A stretch of DNA of 64,000 bases, from positions 6,868,501-6,932,500 of the forward strand of contig JAWNZC010000322.1 of assembly GCA_035771165.1 (NCBI GenBank), in the 5' to 3' direction. Source of the stretch: Paragorgia papillata (Eukaryota; Cnidaria; Anthozoa; Scleralcyonacea; Coralliidae). The translations under genes and the position numbers were made by a program. Under the pieces are notes generated by a model. The model saw nothing but the letters and a program-made list of their open reading frames with translations. It was not told where the DNA came from and did no database searches. Positions 35,501-47,020 of the stretch are shown piece after piece; the first letter of the stretch is position 1; every line of letters begins with the position of its first letter.

Positions 35501-38500
35501 TAATAAACATTTCAACAGCATTTGTACGTTTTACACAAGAAAGTTTGATTGTTCCTTTTCCAATTTTTACGCTAAATTATAAACAAGCCACGCTAAGTCA
35601 CAAGTGGTTTTACAATAAGAAAACTATTTAAAAAAAGATAAGATACGTTTAAAATACTTCAAAGATGCACAAAATAGAAAACAAAAGTGATAGGATCTAA
35701 ACAGGGAAACTCGAACAGTTTTACTACTGAGAGTGGCTGCTCTATATTTTTACCTTAAAGCTTATTAACTTTTCCGCCTTTATCTTCGTTGGTTTTCAGC
35801 CGTTTTCTAGTTTGACCATTGCTTTTTCCTTCCTTCGAGTTTCGGTTTGACGAGTTTCCTTCTACTGAAGATGGTGTTTTGCTTTATACGTAGACGTTGA
35901 TTTGTTTTTGTTCTTTCTCAAGTCTTTTTGTCAAAAATGAATTATGTTGTTTAAAATAGTTCAAAATCAGTTTTTGTCAAGAACTATATTGTTCCCAGTG
36001 CCCCACAATCTTAACCGCGCATGGTCCGCCCACACATACAAATATTCAGATCACAGATATTTATTCGCATATCACGCTTGTCCACGCGTGTAAAATGACT
36101 CCACGCGTGTCGAGATTAGCACCCTCACCGGGTTCCGGGCATTCGGCCCTACGCCCAGGCTCGGGGATTAAACGTGGAATTTCAGTCGAATTTAATTGTT
36201 TTTACTTGGACGCTTGGAGCCTGAAAACGATTCCTTGAAAACATGGCGCCAAATTGTCACAGACAGAAGAGAAATGTGTGTATAATTTATAATTAACATT
36301 TAATTCGACGCAACAATAATTCGTCGTGTAACTCGAACACGCATTATCCGTCTGACTCAGACGAATTTAATTGCCGAGACGAACTTAATTCGTGTATCGA
36401 ATTTAAACGAGTTAATCGTCGCAGTTTCGTCGAATAAAATTCAAACTATTACATTCGTCTGAATTAAATTCGTCTATTGTGCAGGCCTAATTTTTTCATG
36501 TAAGCAGTTACGTTACATAACTTTATGTAGTGAAGTCACAAACCTTTTTCGTGTACTTTCAAATGTCTTGCTAACTTGTTTGGATAAATAAAACTAGACG
36601 TACATCCAGGAACAGTACACCTGCATTGGAATTAATATTCTGAGAATCAATTTGTTAATTACGGTACAATTGAAAAAAATATATATGCATGCATATGCTA
36701 AAACAGCACAAAATGTTTGGAAAACAGATTACTTTAAATCAAAATATATGTTAGACGTTACCCATAAGGTTTCCCAGTAGCATGGATTTCTTTATGAGAT
36801 GTTAACTTGTTATTTTTGCTGAATGACATCCCACACCCAGCAACATCGCACTGTTTGGGAGTAAAATAGAACATCACATGAAAATTACATTGGGTACCTA
36901 TACATCATTAACAGAAGCTATATGAACTGACCAGGTGGGAACCAGGTGTGATTTAATAGAGTGTGAGTGCTAATTTATTATGGCAAGTCAAGATGTTGCC
37001 TGAAGGATTGGTATAGCACAGACACTCTAATAAATTGTATTAAAATACTCATTAATAATTCATGACGAAAATTCAAAAGAAATCAATACCGTAGCAGTGG
37101 TTGTAAATCAGATACAGTATCGTCCTGATTTACGTGAACTTTAGGTTCGATTTTCTCGGCTAAAACAGACCGTATCCCCAAAATAGTTGGTGAACTTGAT
37201 TACTTAGATGCACTTGTATTTTAGGAAAGATACAGCTCGGCTGCTCATGCTGTATCTATTACATAATGGGCCATGACAGTTTATTTGCATCTTCTTAATA
37301 GATAACGTCACCAGAGGTTCTAAGAGCTAATTAAAAGTATAAATACGGAAACTTTCCTCACAGGCCCCTCACAACAATCACCCCTAATTAAGACGTTAGA
37401 TCGGAGTATCAAAAACGTTGGGTCGTAAACACTAACTTTTTAAGCTACATTAAAAAACTTTTAAGCCAGAGTAGCATGATTCGTCAACTGGCTGCGTTGG
37501 GAATTTATTTGATTTATGTCTAACATTTACAATATGAGTGACCTAAGGCGAACCATTGTGACCAAATACAGTTCACAAACAAATATTGTATATGACTTAT
37601 CAAACTGACACATCTAATTGTCTAAACAGAGAAAATCAAATAAAAAGTTTATGTAAATCAGGAAAAATTTGTATCGGATTTAGTTTTTATAATTTTTCAT
37701 GAATTATTAACAGAACAAAAAGCATTACTAAGTTCCCCAAATAATTTCACCAAAGCAACAAAATAATCAACTTTAATTTGAAATAACATACAGTACCTTA
37801 AAAGGTTGGTTGTGTGCTCTTTCTTGATGTCGTTTCAGACTGTGCTGCAGAGTAAAGGTTTTACCACATCCTTCAAATTTGCAACTAAAAGATACAGTAT
37901 AAGATAAATGATCATATTTTTTATATTTTGAGCATAAATTAATATCAAATGTTTTCCAAAAAGCCAGTTTGTAATCTCAACTGCGCAACAAAATGACGCG
38001 TTTTGCGTCGGGATAAAACTTATTTTAATTCATAACATCAGGCTGAGTATAAAATGTAAATTAATCCTGGGGCCTTAGCCTGATGTTATGGATTGAAATA
38101 AGTCTCATCCCGACGCAGAACACGTCTTTTTGACGAACAATCGAGATTACAAATTGGCTTATTACAGTACAGTATGTTTTTATCTAGGAGAAGTTCTGCA
38201 TGGCATTCACATGCACTACGTGTACACACATAAAAACCATCAAACACTGTCACAGCCTCTAGAAGCACAATACTTGGCAGTGCAGCTTACACTTTATTAT
38301 ATATACCTGAATGATTTCTCTCCAGTATGAGTTAAGTTATGTCTTTTCAGATGATATTGCCTCACAAATGTTTTATGACAACCTTCGTGCAAACATTTGA
38401 ATGGTCTCTAGAAACGAAAAATAGCATAAAAGTAGCATAGCTAATGCTCTTCACTTCATCAAAGAGTAACACGACTCTGTTGGTGAATCGACGCTGTGAA

Positions 38501-41500
38501 GGAGTAAAGCGACTCATTTGGTGAATCGACTCTATCGAAAAGTAACGCGACTCCTTTGTTCATTCCGAAAAAATGACTTCAGAAAGAGACGATGCCACCA
38601 GAAGTCCTATGACACTAAGAGAGAGTTCAGAGACTCTGGCAAAGAATCGTTTTGACTCCACATTAGGGTCAAAACAACTCTTGGAGTAGAAAGGACTCCC
38701 TGAAACGACTCCATGGGGGTCAAAACAACACTTAAATTTACAGTGTGTAGATATTAATATACATGTACTGTATATATGTACTGCATATACCGGTATACAC
38801 TGATTGAAAAAAGCATTTACAATAGACTGTAGAGCGCTGTGAGAAGGCACAAGCCTGATGATACGATCTTTTGAAATTCATGATATGTTGTTTGTTGATT
38901 TATGTAATAAGTTATATTTGTGTGCCCTGTAGCATTTGTGTAGAGAAGATCAAAAGATAGGATCGGCGCGCTCAGGTGATCATACTTATTTGCATATGTT
39001 TGAGGATCAAGCATGGAGTATTTGTACTGTAGCCTTCATCTTAGCCTCACTGACATTTCACGAGTAATGTCACCTTCCTACCCACAGATACGTTAGTCTT
39101 GCTTTCGGGTGACAGACAACATTTTCCGTTATTGGATGTGTGATAATGTTTGGTAAATGTGTTTATTCTCTGTGTAAGTACAGACGCGATAGTCTTGCTT
39201 TCCCTGGCTTGCCATGCATGTCTAGTGATATAGTTAACTGTTGCTTGTGTGTGATATCTACCCTATCCACTATGCAGCTTTGGTCTTTAAGGTCTACGCG
39301 CCCCTCTTGCGTCTTGTTGCCCGTGTCACGTTCGCTCTTACATTGACGTCACACACGTGGTTACACTACACAGCAGGTCCCGTATTATTTACCCTATAAA
39401 TTACTGCCAGTTCTACAAATAAATTCCCAACGCAGCCAGGTGAAGAATCAGACATAGTTTAACGCTACTCTGGCTTAAAAGATTTTTGAACGTAGCTTAG
39501 AAAAGTTACCGTTCGACTGCAATCGTCGTCTTAGCCACTGTTGGATCCGTCTCAGATCGCCAGAGAATTCCCCCGGGCCATCGCTTTCAGTGAGATCCGT
39601 TGTCTCAGACTGTTTGCTCGCCTGACCATAGGGCACATATCCTCTAGGCCTACTGTAGAGCTACTGTAAGTATGCGGTGGTAAAATTCCAGGCCTGGTCA
39701 TGACGGAATCCTGAGACCTGTCTCACCAAGTGAAGCCAGCGTGGCGCAGTCCAGGTCTGTACCTCTGCACCAACAATACTGTAACCCTCCAACAAACAGT
39801 TGGAGTTACGCGTGACTGAGGCAAACGTTAGTGTCTAGCAACCATGCTTGATGTAGATAAGGGATGTTGTATAATGCACATGTAGGTATACGTTGTTAAT
39901 CCAAATAGAAGACACTCAGACTTTTGTATTTTAAGTATTGGTATGTGGTACAGTAGGGCACATACCTTTCACCTCTGCAACCCGAGTAAGTTATCAGGTT
40001 AAAATTTCACCTTGGCTGCATGTGAGGAGAATGTTTCCAGTTTGACTCTACTAAACACTGCAGGTTTTTCCCCGCGCGAGTATGGTTCCCTCCTACAGTA
40101 AAGTAACGCTGGACCTCACTAGATCTTTGTGGAGAACAGTTTATATAATACTGCATGTATTCTACAATACAATGTAATTTCCAGTAAACATATGTATCTT
40201 CTTCAGGTAGTATAGCTATGAACAGTAACTTTGTGTAGGCTAGCCGTAAATATATAAATACAGCTAGGCTACCCAAAGATCCCATAACATAACATAACAT
40301 AACTTAATCATTTCAAAGATTACTTGGTGGTAAAATGTTGTGGTTTATCTGATTATCCTCGATTGTCAGCCAGAAAAACTGTTCAAAAAAGCACTGTACT
40401 ATAGAGCAGAGTGAAAATGTGGTGAACTGCCGAGGTTTTGGTAACGGAAAGCTGATGCAGGGCTCCGCTCGAAGCCGACCAAAAACCTCGGCAGTTTACC
40501 ACAATTTCACTTTGCTCTATTTAAAACTCTGCCTACGCAGCACTCTACTTTTTTACACTGTACTTATATAGTTGTATACATTAACGATACAGTACTACCA
40601 GTTCACAACATGAAAGATGGCGAACAAACAATTCAAAACTAAATACCAGGTGGTCGTACATGGCAGGTAGTGATGTGATGTCATAGTAGCCATTTTGGCA
40701 GTGCCACAGTGGTTCTTTATACAAACATTGTTTAAAGGTTAGGAAAATGCCGATTTATAAAGATTTACAAGGGAAATGGAAAAGCAAGAATACTTCAGAG
40801 AAGTGCAGTCTTGATTTATTAATGTTAATATGTTATTTGGTTATTAAAAGAAAATAAATTTGACATTTGTGTTTAATATCATGGCCTTAGAGACAGTGTG
40901 GATTATAATGGTTTTGCTCTGGTAGGACAAATGTCCGACCCACTATAAAGTTGCTCAGACATTAGACGAGATTGGTCGGCCAATTTTCTAAGTTTTTTTA
41001 TAGGTTTAAGTGTAGTTAATGAGAACCACACTGGAGTTTTAGTCGTGTAAAGTAGATGAACGAGGGAGAGGTTAGAAGGGAATTTGAATAAAAAGTGCAA
41101 TTAGCCTCCAGCTATGTTGCATATGAAAGGCGACGTGACCACGCTGTTCGGCTGTTGGACATGCAGTATAAAAATGTTGCTTAAGAACCATGTAAAAACA
41201 TCAGAAGGATTAAAGAATAAAAGATTTGTAACGTATGTATATTTTGTATATAGTGCAATCAGGATCTTAGGACACAACCCTGGAGAGGATTTGGGGTTGG
41301 GAGTTGATGTAAATAAGTGAATAGTTGGAAGAGAATAATAAAGTAACGCTATAAACCACATTTATATAATAAAGAGAGATAAAGCGAGTGCTTAGCGAAC
41401 TTGTTGTTTGATTTCTTAAATCCAACGCGTCTAAGCATCTTTGATTGGGTAGCTGGATGGTGGATTCGTTGTTTGTTTGTTTGTAGCGTTTAGTAGCCAG

Positions 41501-44500
41501 AAAATCGTGCTCCTCTATTGTTGGTCTTCACTCTAGTTCATAGCTGTTAATACATATACTAAATATATATTTTTCAGATAGACAGAATACAGTACAGGTA
41601 TGTGATTTATATTTGTTTTTAATTTATATTTCTTAGTCAGTCAAAATGTCCGACCAGAACAGAAATGGTCAGCCATTTCGTATTTTTGGTCGGCAAATAG
41701 CCGATCACTGACTGTTATAATTCACACTGCTTAGAGACATGTTCTCCACAACAAAACGGTGTCGTTCACTTTAGTTTTTGTGCTGTGTTTTTGTTACATT
41801 TGATTCAATTTTTCACTGGTTTGGTCTTGTTAAACGCTCTTGTCTTTATATTTATGATCTTCCACTAGTATTGTTTAGACGTGAACACTGGGTTTTGTCA
41901 TTTTCCTTTTCAAGTCAAAAAGCTATACAAACTTGTCACGGAACGATCGTCAAGATAAACTTTTCTAAAGTTAAGAAATAGTCAAATATTACTCATTGTT
42001 TTGAATTGTTCAGTCATTGAATTAACTCTCAAACATCACCTAAAAAGTATTCTGATAACAAAAATTTACAGATTTTCATCAAATAATGCTGAAAAGAGAA
42101 GCAAAAGAAGACTAAAATGCAGTAACACGGCAATTGGGCAACACTTCCGGTTTTCAGTTTACGCATGTGGTCGCATTCACGTTTGTTTACTAATACTACG
42201 AATAAATGAGCATTGCTTTAACGATTTAAAATTTAACGATTTAAACTCCACGTGCGGAGGAGCTCCTCAAAAAATAGGTACGCCCAGGCGTGCACGTATC
42301 TATTGCTTTTAAAGCCTATAGCTACTATGGAAAAAGCAATGATGCAACTGTGTACATGTCAGTAAGTCAGTAACAACCTTGTATTCATAGCTGATTCGAA
42401 CAAGATTCTTGACAAAATTGATGGAGTTGTATAGTTGTAAGTTGTAACAATGTATTTAGATCTAGAGCTGAACAAGATTTTTGACAAAATTGTCTATGCT
42501 CACAGGCCATGCTGACAGTTTTACAGTAACTTTAAAAAAAGAACTCACTCAACTCAGAGTAAAGCCAGTAAGGCACAGAAGGCTAAGTACTAACAACTCT
42601 ACTCATATATGGCATGAGTTCCAATGAATGGTCACCCATTCAAATACTAACTCAACCGAATTGGACTTTACTCTGGTCCTCAGTGGTGAGAGGTAGTGCT
42701 CTAATTATAGTCATAAAGTATGGTAGTAAAGCTTTAAGTAGGTCAATCAAATTAATATTAACAACGCACAAAATTTGACTTAATTGACTAATACAGTATT
42801 TATTAAATATCTTTGTTGCAACAATTTGTCAAACAATAATGCAATCTAGTTAGAAGGTAAAGGAAATCGCTTGAGATAACAAGCATCTCTAATATTACTG
42901 CAGCTGTAATATTTAATAGTGAATGAAAAAGATGTCCAGCAATGTCATCAAAATTATAAGAGCAACCATACATTAATTGTTCTTCAAGACATATGCATAC
43001 ATGCAGTAAAAGGTAGAAGAAATGTTTGCACATTCATGACACAGATTTTGCATGACATTGACAACTGCAGCATACAATTTTACTCCATTAATACTGTATA
43101 GACTTACCAGTTCACGCTCTCAACATAGCCTGTCACTAACATTTGATTACTGTATTTGTCATCTACATGTACATCGACAATATGCTATTTAATAGCATAT
43201 TTCGCTCGTGGACTACCATAGGTTTTGGACATTGTTGCTTGACCATGAAGCAGTCCTTTTCGGGAGCAAAATTACACGTGTGCGATAATTCACACGTGTA
43301 AATAATTTTGCGCGTGCGAATCGCACGTGCATTTAAAATTATCAATTATGGCACAGAAATATGAACCTAACTTTTATATTTCCTACACATCCGAAAAAGA
43401 AAGCTGCGTTGCTTGATATTCATTGTAAGACGTTATCTTTCGCTTTAACGCATTAGTTAAGTTGTAAAATGTAAAACGTACTTCGCTGTGAAAACTGTTA
43501 CAGTCGCCTACGCTTAAAGACGATATACATTACATTGCAAAGACCTTCGTTGTGAGATCTTACGTTACGCTGCGAGATCTTGCGTTACGCTGTGAGACCT
43601 TCCGTTACGTTGTGACACCTTCCGTTACGTTGTGACACCTTCCGTTACGTTGTGAGACCTTACGTTACGTTGTGGGACCTTACGTTACATTATGACACCT
43701 TACGTTACATTGTGAGACCTAACGTTACATCGTGACACCTTACCTTACATTGTGAGACCTTACGTTACATTGTGAGACCTTACGTTACATTGTGAGACCT
43801 TACATTACATTGTGAGACCTTACGTTACATTGTGAGACCTTACGTTACATTGTAAGACCTTACGTTACATTGTGACACCTTACGTTACATTGTGAGACCT
43901 TACGTTACGTTGTGAGACCTTACGTTACATTGTGAGACCTTAGTTCCGTTACATTATGAGACCTTACGTTACGTTCATACGTTGTGAGACCTTACGTTAC
44001 GTTGTGACACCTTCCGTTACGTTGTGAGACCTTAGTTCCGTTACGTTGCAAGACCTTAGTTCCGTTACGTTGTGAGACCTTACGTTACGTTGTGAGATGT
44101 GACATATTACTGAAACTTTCACACATTTTCACAATTGCAATGTGAATGAACAATTGAACATGGCCTTTCACGCGTGCGATAAACAGCACGCGCAGTTGGC
44201 TTCACGCGTGTGCCAACACGTGCGAACGAAAAGGACTGCATGAAGCTAACTTTGTTTTCTTAGAAGAAGGTCATCCATTTCTGTTCGGCAATGCACAGTC
44301 TTGTCAGTTTATGAAGCTTGATCAGAAGATATGTTGGCCATATAAATTGCCTTGTCTGAATATGAAATTGTCCATGCAACCATTAATTTGCTTTCAAAAA
44401 CATTTATCATATTTCCAACAATGTCTAGCACATCACAATTAAGAATTGCCTACGATTCATACTTAAAATACTTACTAAACTTGTAAAAACGTTCTCTTGT

Positions 44501-47020
44501 TGAATACCTCGCTTCCATGCTGTCAACAATGACTTATGAAATACTTGGTGTAGAGTAGTTATTTTGGCTTCAGTGGTTTGTCGTGAGTCAATCATTTTAT
44601 TCTATATTTTGATTGGCTCTGAAGGCATTCTATTGTTAACTTACATTACATTACACGTACGATAGCATAGTATCTACTTGCACATGCGCAGGAGATACAA
44701 AAATTTCTTCTCGTTTTGATTGCATCAAACTGGAATCCTAACTTATTTAAGACTTTCTAAGAGCATTGTGAACCAATGGCTTGCCATGCATGTCTAGTGA
44801 TATTATAGTTAACTGTTGCTTGTGTGTGATATCTACCCTATCCACGTGGTTTGACGTGTCATGCCATGTGGTTTGACGTCAATACCAATACCAATAAACT
44901 TTATTTAAAGAGGGTGACACAATTACAATAGATATTGTATTCTTCCCTGTGGCCCTCAATACTTAACTTATATAAATAATAATATCCTAAAATATATACA
45001 TTTTGGTAATAAGAATAAAAATAATTATAAGATATATTTAAAAATATTCTACGATGAAAAGATTAAAAATATACCAAACTAATAAAGCCGAGATACCGTA
45101 AAGGTGTCAATGGAGTATTGTTTTAGTTGGCTCTTAATAAAATCTTTCTTCATAATAAAAATAGATGAAGAGTTTTTCAACGAGTCACTAAGAGTATTCC
45201 AAACATTTACGACAGAATAAAAAAAGGTTCTACGCAGTGCGTCAGTTCTGGGCTTTGGTAAACGGTACAAACATTTTGATCTCGTATTATATCGGCTACT
45301 AAAAGAAAGTGAAACTAGCTTGTCACAAAGGTAGTCTGGTCCTCGTCCATCAATGATTTTTCTAAAAAGACTTAACTTGTTCAAAATACATAATTTATCA
45401 ATTGGAACCCATCCAAGTTGTTTGAATACGGTTAATGATCTTGAACTTTGAGGACAAGGATCAACGGTTGAGGACGTCATCATCAACGGTCAACAAACGC
45501 AATGAAATCCACGCATTAACAATCTTCCATGTGGTACTGTACTTCAAACTTTGATTGTATATGTGTTTCACATGTACAAAACTTCCTGTTGGCCTTTCTA
45601 CTTGTTTTCCTGTTTTCATTTTTCCTGATATTTCTGCAGCAACAAACTCCTTCAAAACTAACTACGGATGAATCTACTGATAACTATTCATGCCGAAACA
45701 CTTCTCCGCTACCTGTTTTTGTTACCCATCTACATATTAACGTCAAGTGACTTAAAGTAAAGTATTTAAAGTTATTATTCGTGGGTATTTAAATAACTTG
45801 GAAAAAATTTCTGAAACTAAATAAACTGGACATATTTATGCCTTTGAAATCCTTCATTCTACGATACTGATAAATTTCAAACAAAATTTATGTAGTTGGT
45901 CTATTTCTAGTTTTTTATATTTATGTATTTTTAATTCCTATGGGGGATAGCCTCGCACGAGTCCCATTTCTCGCTCTTCCCATTTGGAAATCTTCATATA
46001 TATTGTAAAGTATCCAATAAAGTTGTTAAGAGTATCTCAGTTTTCTTAGGCAACCTCTGTGATCATGAACTAAGTAGGTTGGGTTTGGTAACTAACCTAT
46101 ACTTAATGTCATTTATTGACTGTCAAGAAAAATCATAGGTTTGGTTAAAACACTCTTGTGGTGCCCAACAGTAGAAATAAAGAATCATTGTCAGACATTA
46201 AAAAAATAACTAGAAATTAATGGCAAAAAAAGACATTGAAATTTGACCAACATTACACAATAAAGAGACTTGTGAAAGATCAGTCTAAAACATTTAATAA
46301 TTCATTTCAAAATCTATGGTGAAACCGGAGGGAAGTGTACTTCTGAGAAATGATTTAACTGGGTCATTCAAGTATTTGACACCAAATCAAATGGGTAGGG
46401 GAAAGTATAGTTGAATTGATATACCCTAAACTAGCATTTTACTCAGGGGTCCTCACATAACTACCTTAATCAAAATATGAAGGTCAAAATTAAAAAGGGG
46501 CCCTCAACAAAGCCTATTTCCTATGGCTATGTAAAAAGTGTATTAATTTATCTTTTATCTTATCAGCCATTACGAATCACACGATTAAGTAGTTCACCAA
46601 CAATCACTGAATCCCAACCTCACCAGTCACGGAGTCACCCCACCCCACCCCCAAAGACAAACCGACGCCTGACGGACGATCGTGGACGTGTGATGGACGC
46701 AGACGTGCACATATAATTTTTATAAACGGTTAAGCCAGCCAAACGTCATATGTCAAACATTGAAGGCATAAAATCAAACCAAAGACGGCTTTTCAGTATG
46801 AACTTGAGTCACAGAAATTTTTCTACAGTATATAATTAAAGCATGATAAAAGCCAAGAGCCAAGACGCCAAGTCACATGTTTTAATATACATGTATCGTT
46901 TGAAATTATTTAGCCGATTATTTTAATACTCACCTCTCCTGTGTGACTTCGTATATGTTCTACGAGTCTCCAATCTTTGCTGAATGTCTTTCCACACGTC
47001 TCACACGTATTTTTGGCCAT
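29556..47020 (-). CDS. GTF3A: Transcription factor IIIA (nine C2H2 zinc fingers), eleven coding exons
   Basis: TFIIIA binds the internal control region of 5S rRNA genes to start Pol III transcription, and binds 5S RNA itself. Coding exons on the minus strand are 47020-46934, 38407-38307, 37884-37797, 36850-36762, 36620-36544, 34391-34308, 32495-32449, 32341-32258, 31950-31858, 31734-31702 and 29939-29556. All have GT-AG borders and matching phases, giving 388 residues (human about 365). Fingers 1-9 are all present: F1 [18 protein letters not shown]2 [11 protein letters not shown]3 [11 protein letters not shown]4 [11 protein letters not shown]5 [11 protein letters not shown]6 [11 protein letters not shown]7 [14 protein letters not shown] (no Phe), F8 [13 protein letters not shown]9 [13 protein letters not shown]. 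As in vertebrates, F7 has a C-x2-C pair, F8 ends RSFH, and F9 leads to a basic block and [13 protein letters not shown]. The 33-bp exon 10 ([11 protein letters not shown]) supplies the F9 histidines. F1 has C-x2-C instead of the usual C-x4-C. Confidence 0.95.
30478..30564. repeat. (GTTT)n microsatellite in GTF3A intron 10
   Basis: About 21 copies of the tetranucleotide GTTT. Frames across it read CLFVCLFV or KQTNKQTN and are artefacts. An AT-rich (TATATCA)-like stretch precedes it at 30280-30370. Confidence 0.97.
31150..31575 (-). mobile_element. 426-bp Mutator-like element carrying a RecQ helicase gene fragment
   Basis: The ends TAGGCTCGAC... and ...TCGAGCCTA are inverted. The inner parts (cccccgaaa..., ggctggacgcg) also match in inverted order, with about 25 extra bases on the right. 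A perfect 9-bp duplication TAAATAACG flanks it (31141-31149 and 31576-31584). Inside is a helicase fragment in the minus orientation, the same as the host gene GTF3A (intron 10). It has no transposase. This is the layout of a Pack-MULE. Confidence 0.8.
31190..31422 (-). pseudogene. RecQ-like helicase N-terminal fragment inside the transposon
   Basis: The frame contains [32 protein letters not shown] (RecQ-type Q-motif region: F..LR..Q..A) and the Walker A motif [15 protein letters not shown]. It then runs into the transposon's terminal repeat after VFDIVKL. Only about 75 residues of a protein usually above 400 are present, so it cannot be a working helicase. It begins with a methionine, as expected for a captured first exon. 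Confidence 0.8.
33333..33408. repeat. Short tandem repeat in a GTF3A intron
   Basis: Three to four copies of a roughly 20-22-bp unit close to gcgtacgattccgtggacta. It lies in the intron between GTF3A exons 6 and 7. Confidence 0.75.
34860..35010. repeat. Degenerate 20-22-bp repeat in a GTF3A intron
   Basis: Diverged copies of units such as ttacactacattacgaaagc, with spacing of about 20-22 bp. It resembles the style of the arrays at 43548-44097 and 52860-53130 (short units containing 'acgttacattgtgaga' or 'tgtagtgtaatgtc'). Confidence 0.5.
35015..36490. mobile_element. About 1.5-kb TIR element with TTAGGC ends, in the intron between GTF3A exons 5 and 6
   Basis: The left end TTAGGCTTGGACAA...TAGACGAATTTAATT and right end AATTAAATTCGTCTA...GGCCTAA are imperfect inverted repeats. 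More copies of the 'gacgaatttaatt' motif lie at 36360-36480. A related block is at 51213-51290. No transposase or clear target duplication was identified; the edges are approximate. Confidence 0.55.
37420..37515. repeat. Dispersed repeat, inverted partner at 39405-39500
   Basis: About 95 bp (ttttaagccagagtagc ... ctggctgcgttgggaattta) reappears on the opposite strand at 39405-39500. The two copies bracket GTF3A exons 2 and 3, so they could pair as an inverted repeat in the pre-mRNA. Confidence 0.7.
39206..39270. repeat. 66-bp direct repeat, second copy at 44777-44850
   Basis: The segment tggcttgccatgcatgtcta...tatctaccctatccac occurs twice in the same orientation within GTF3A intron 1. It is probably a fragment of an unrecognised dispersed element. 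Confidence 0.7.
40401..40520. mobile_element. 120-bp hairpin MITE in GTF3A intron 1
   Basis: The arms tagagcagagtgaaaatgtg... and ...cacaatttcactttgctcta pair over about 40 bp around a short centre. TA at the borders would fit a Tc1/mariner-type duplication. Confidence 0.65.
40894..41729. mobile_element. 836-bp non-autonomous hAT element
   Basis: The ends CAGTGTGGATTATAA and TTATAATTCACACTG are inverted. A perfect 8-bp duplication CTTAGAGA flanks it (40886-40893 and 41730-41737), diagnostic of hAT transposons. Subterminal inverted motifs (aatgtccgacc / ggtcgg) are also seen. It encodes no transposase and lies in GTF3A intron 1. Confidence 0.88.
42560..42720 (-). repeat. 5S-rRNA-derived SINE fragment in GTF3A intron 1 (sense orientation)
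   Basis: Read on the minus strand, GTTAGTATTTGAATGGGTGACC (42630-42651) matches the 5S rRNA box C region (consensus GTTAGTACTTGGATGGGTGACC) with two changes. Downstream sequence (gtagagttgttag ... tctgtgcct) is shared with the copy at 55655-55800, so this is a SINE family rather than an isolated match. It lies on the transcribed strand of GTF3A. Confidence 0.65.
43251..44238. mobile_element. 988-bp hAT-like element packed with a minisatellite
   Basis: The ends CAGTCCTTTTCG and CGAAAAGGACTG are perfect inverted repeats. CATGAAG is repeated directly outside both ends (43244-43250 and 44239-44245), seven of the eight bases expected for hAT. Subterminal blocks are rich in cacgtgtgcg-type palindromes. 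More than half of the interior is the 20-bp array at 43548-44097. Confidence 0.75.
43548..44097. repeat. 20-bp minisatellite (ttacgttacattgtgagacc)
   Basis: About 27 copies of a 20-bp unit with limited variation (gtgagacc/gtgacacc; attgt/cgttgt) and a few longer units with 'ttagttccg'. The array lies inside the hAT-like element, so it expanded after or within the transposon. Confidence 0.93.
44878..45480 (-). pseudogene. 3' end of a CR1-like LINE, 5' truncated
   Basis: The minus-strand frame 45079-45486 includes [34 protein letters not shown] and [21 protein letters not shown], the typical C-terminus after the RT of CR1/jockey-group elements. The 3' end carries short tattgg repeats (about 44880-44895), a usual CR1 tail. 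It is a dead fragment in GTF3A intron 1. Confidence 0.85.

Noticed and set aside
38560..38850. Minus-strand frame of 96 codons next to GTF3A exon 2
   Set aside because: Not in phase with flanking exons and no zinc-finger motif; the region is a degenerate gactc-rich repeat.
40007..40300. 97-codon minus-strand frame starting [10 protein letters not shown]
   Set aside because: No motif, inside GTF3A intron 1, composition of AT-rich intron; its start lies in an ataacataacataac repeat.
43548..44097. CRISPR-like array of regular 20-bp repeats
   Set aside because: The units are contiguous with no unique spacers, and the host is eukaryotic; it is a minisatellite.
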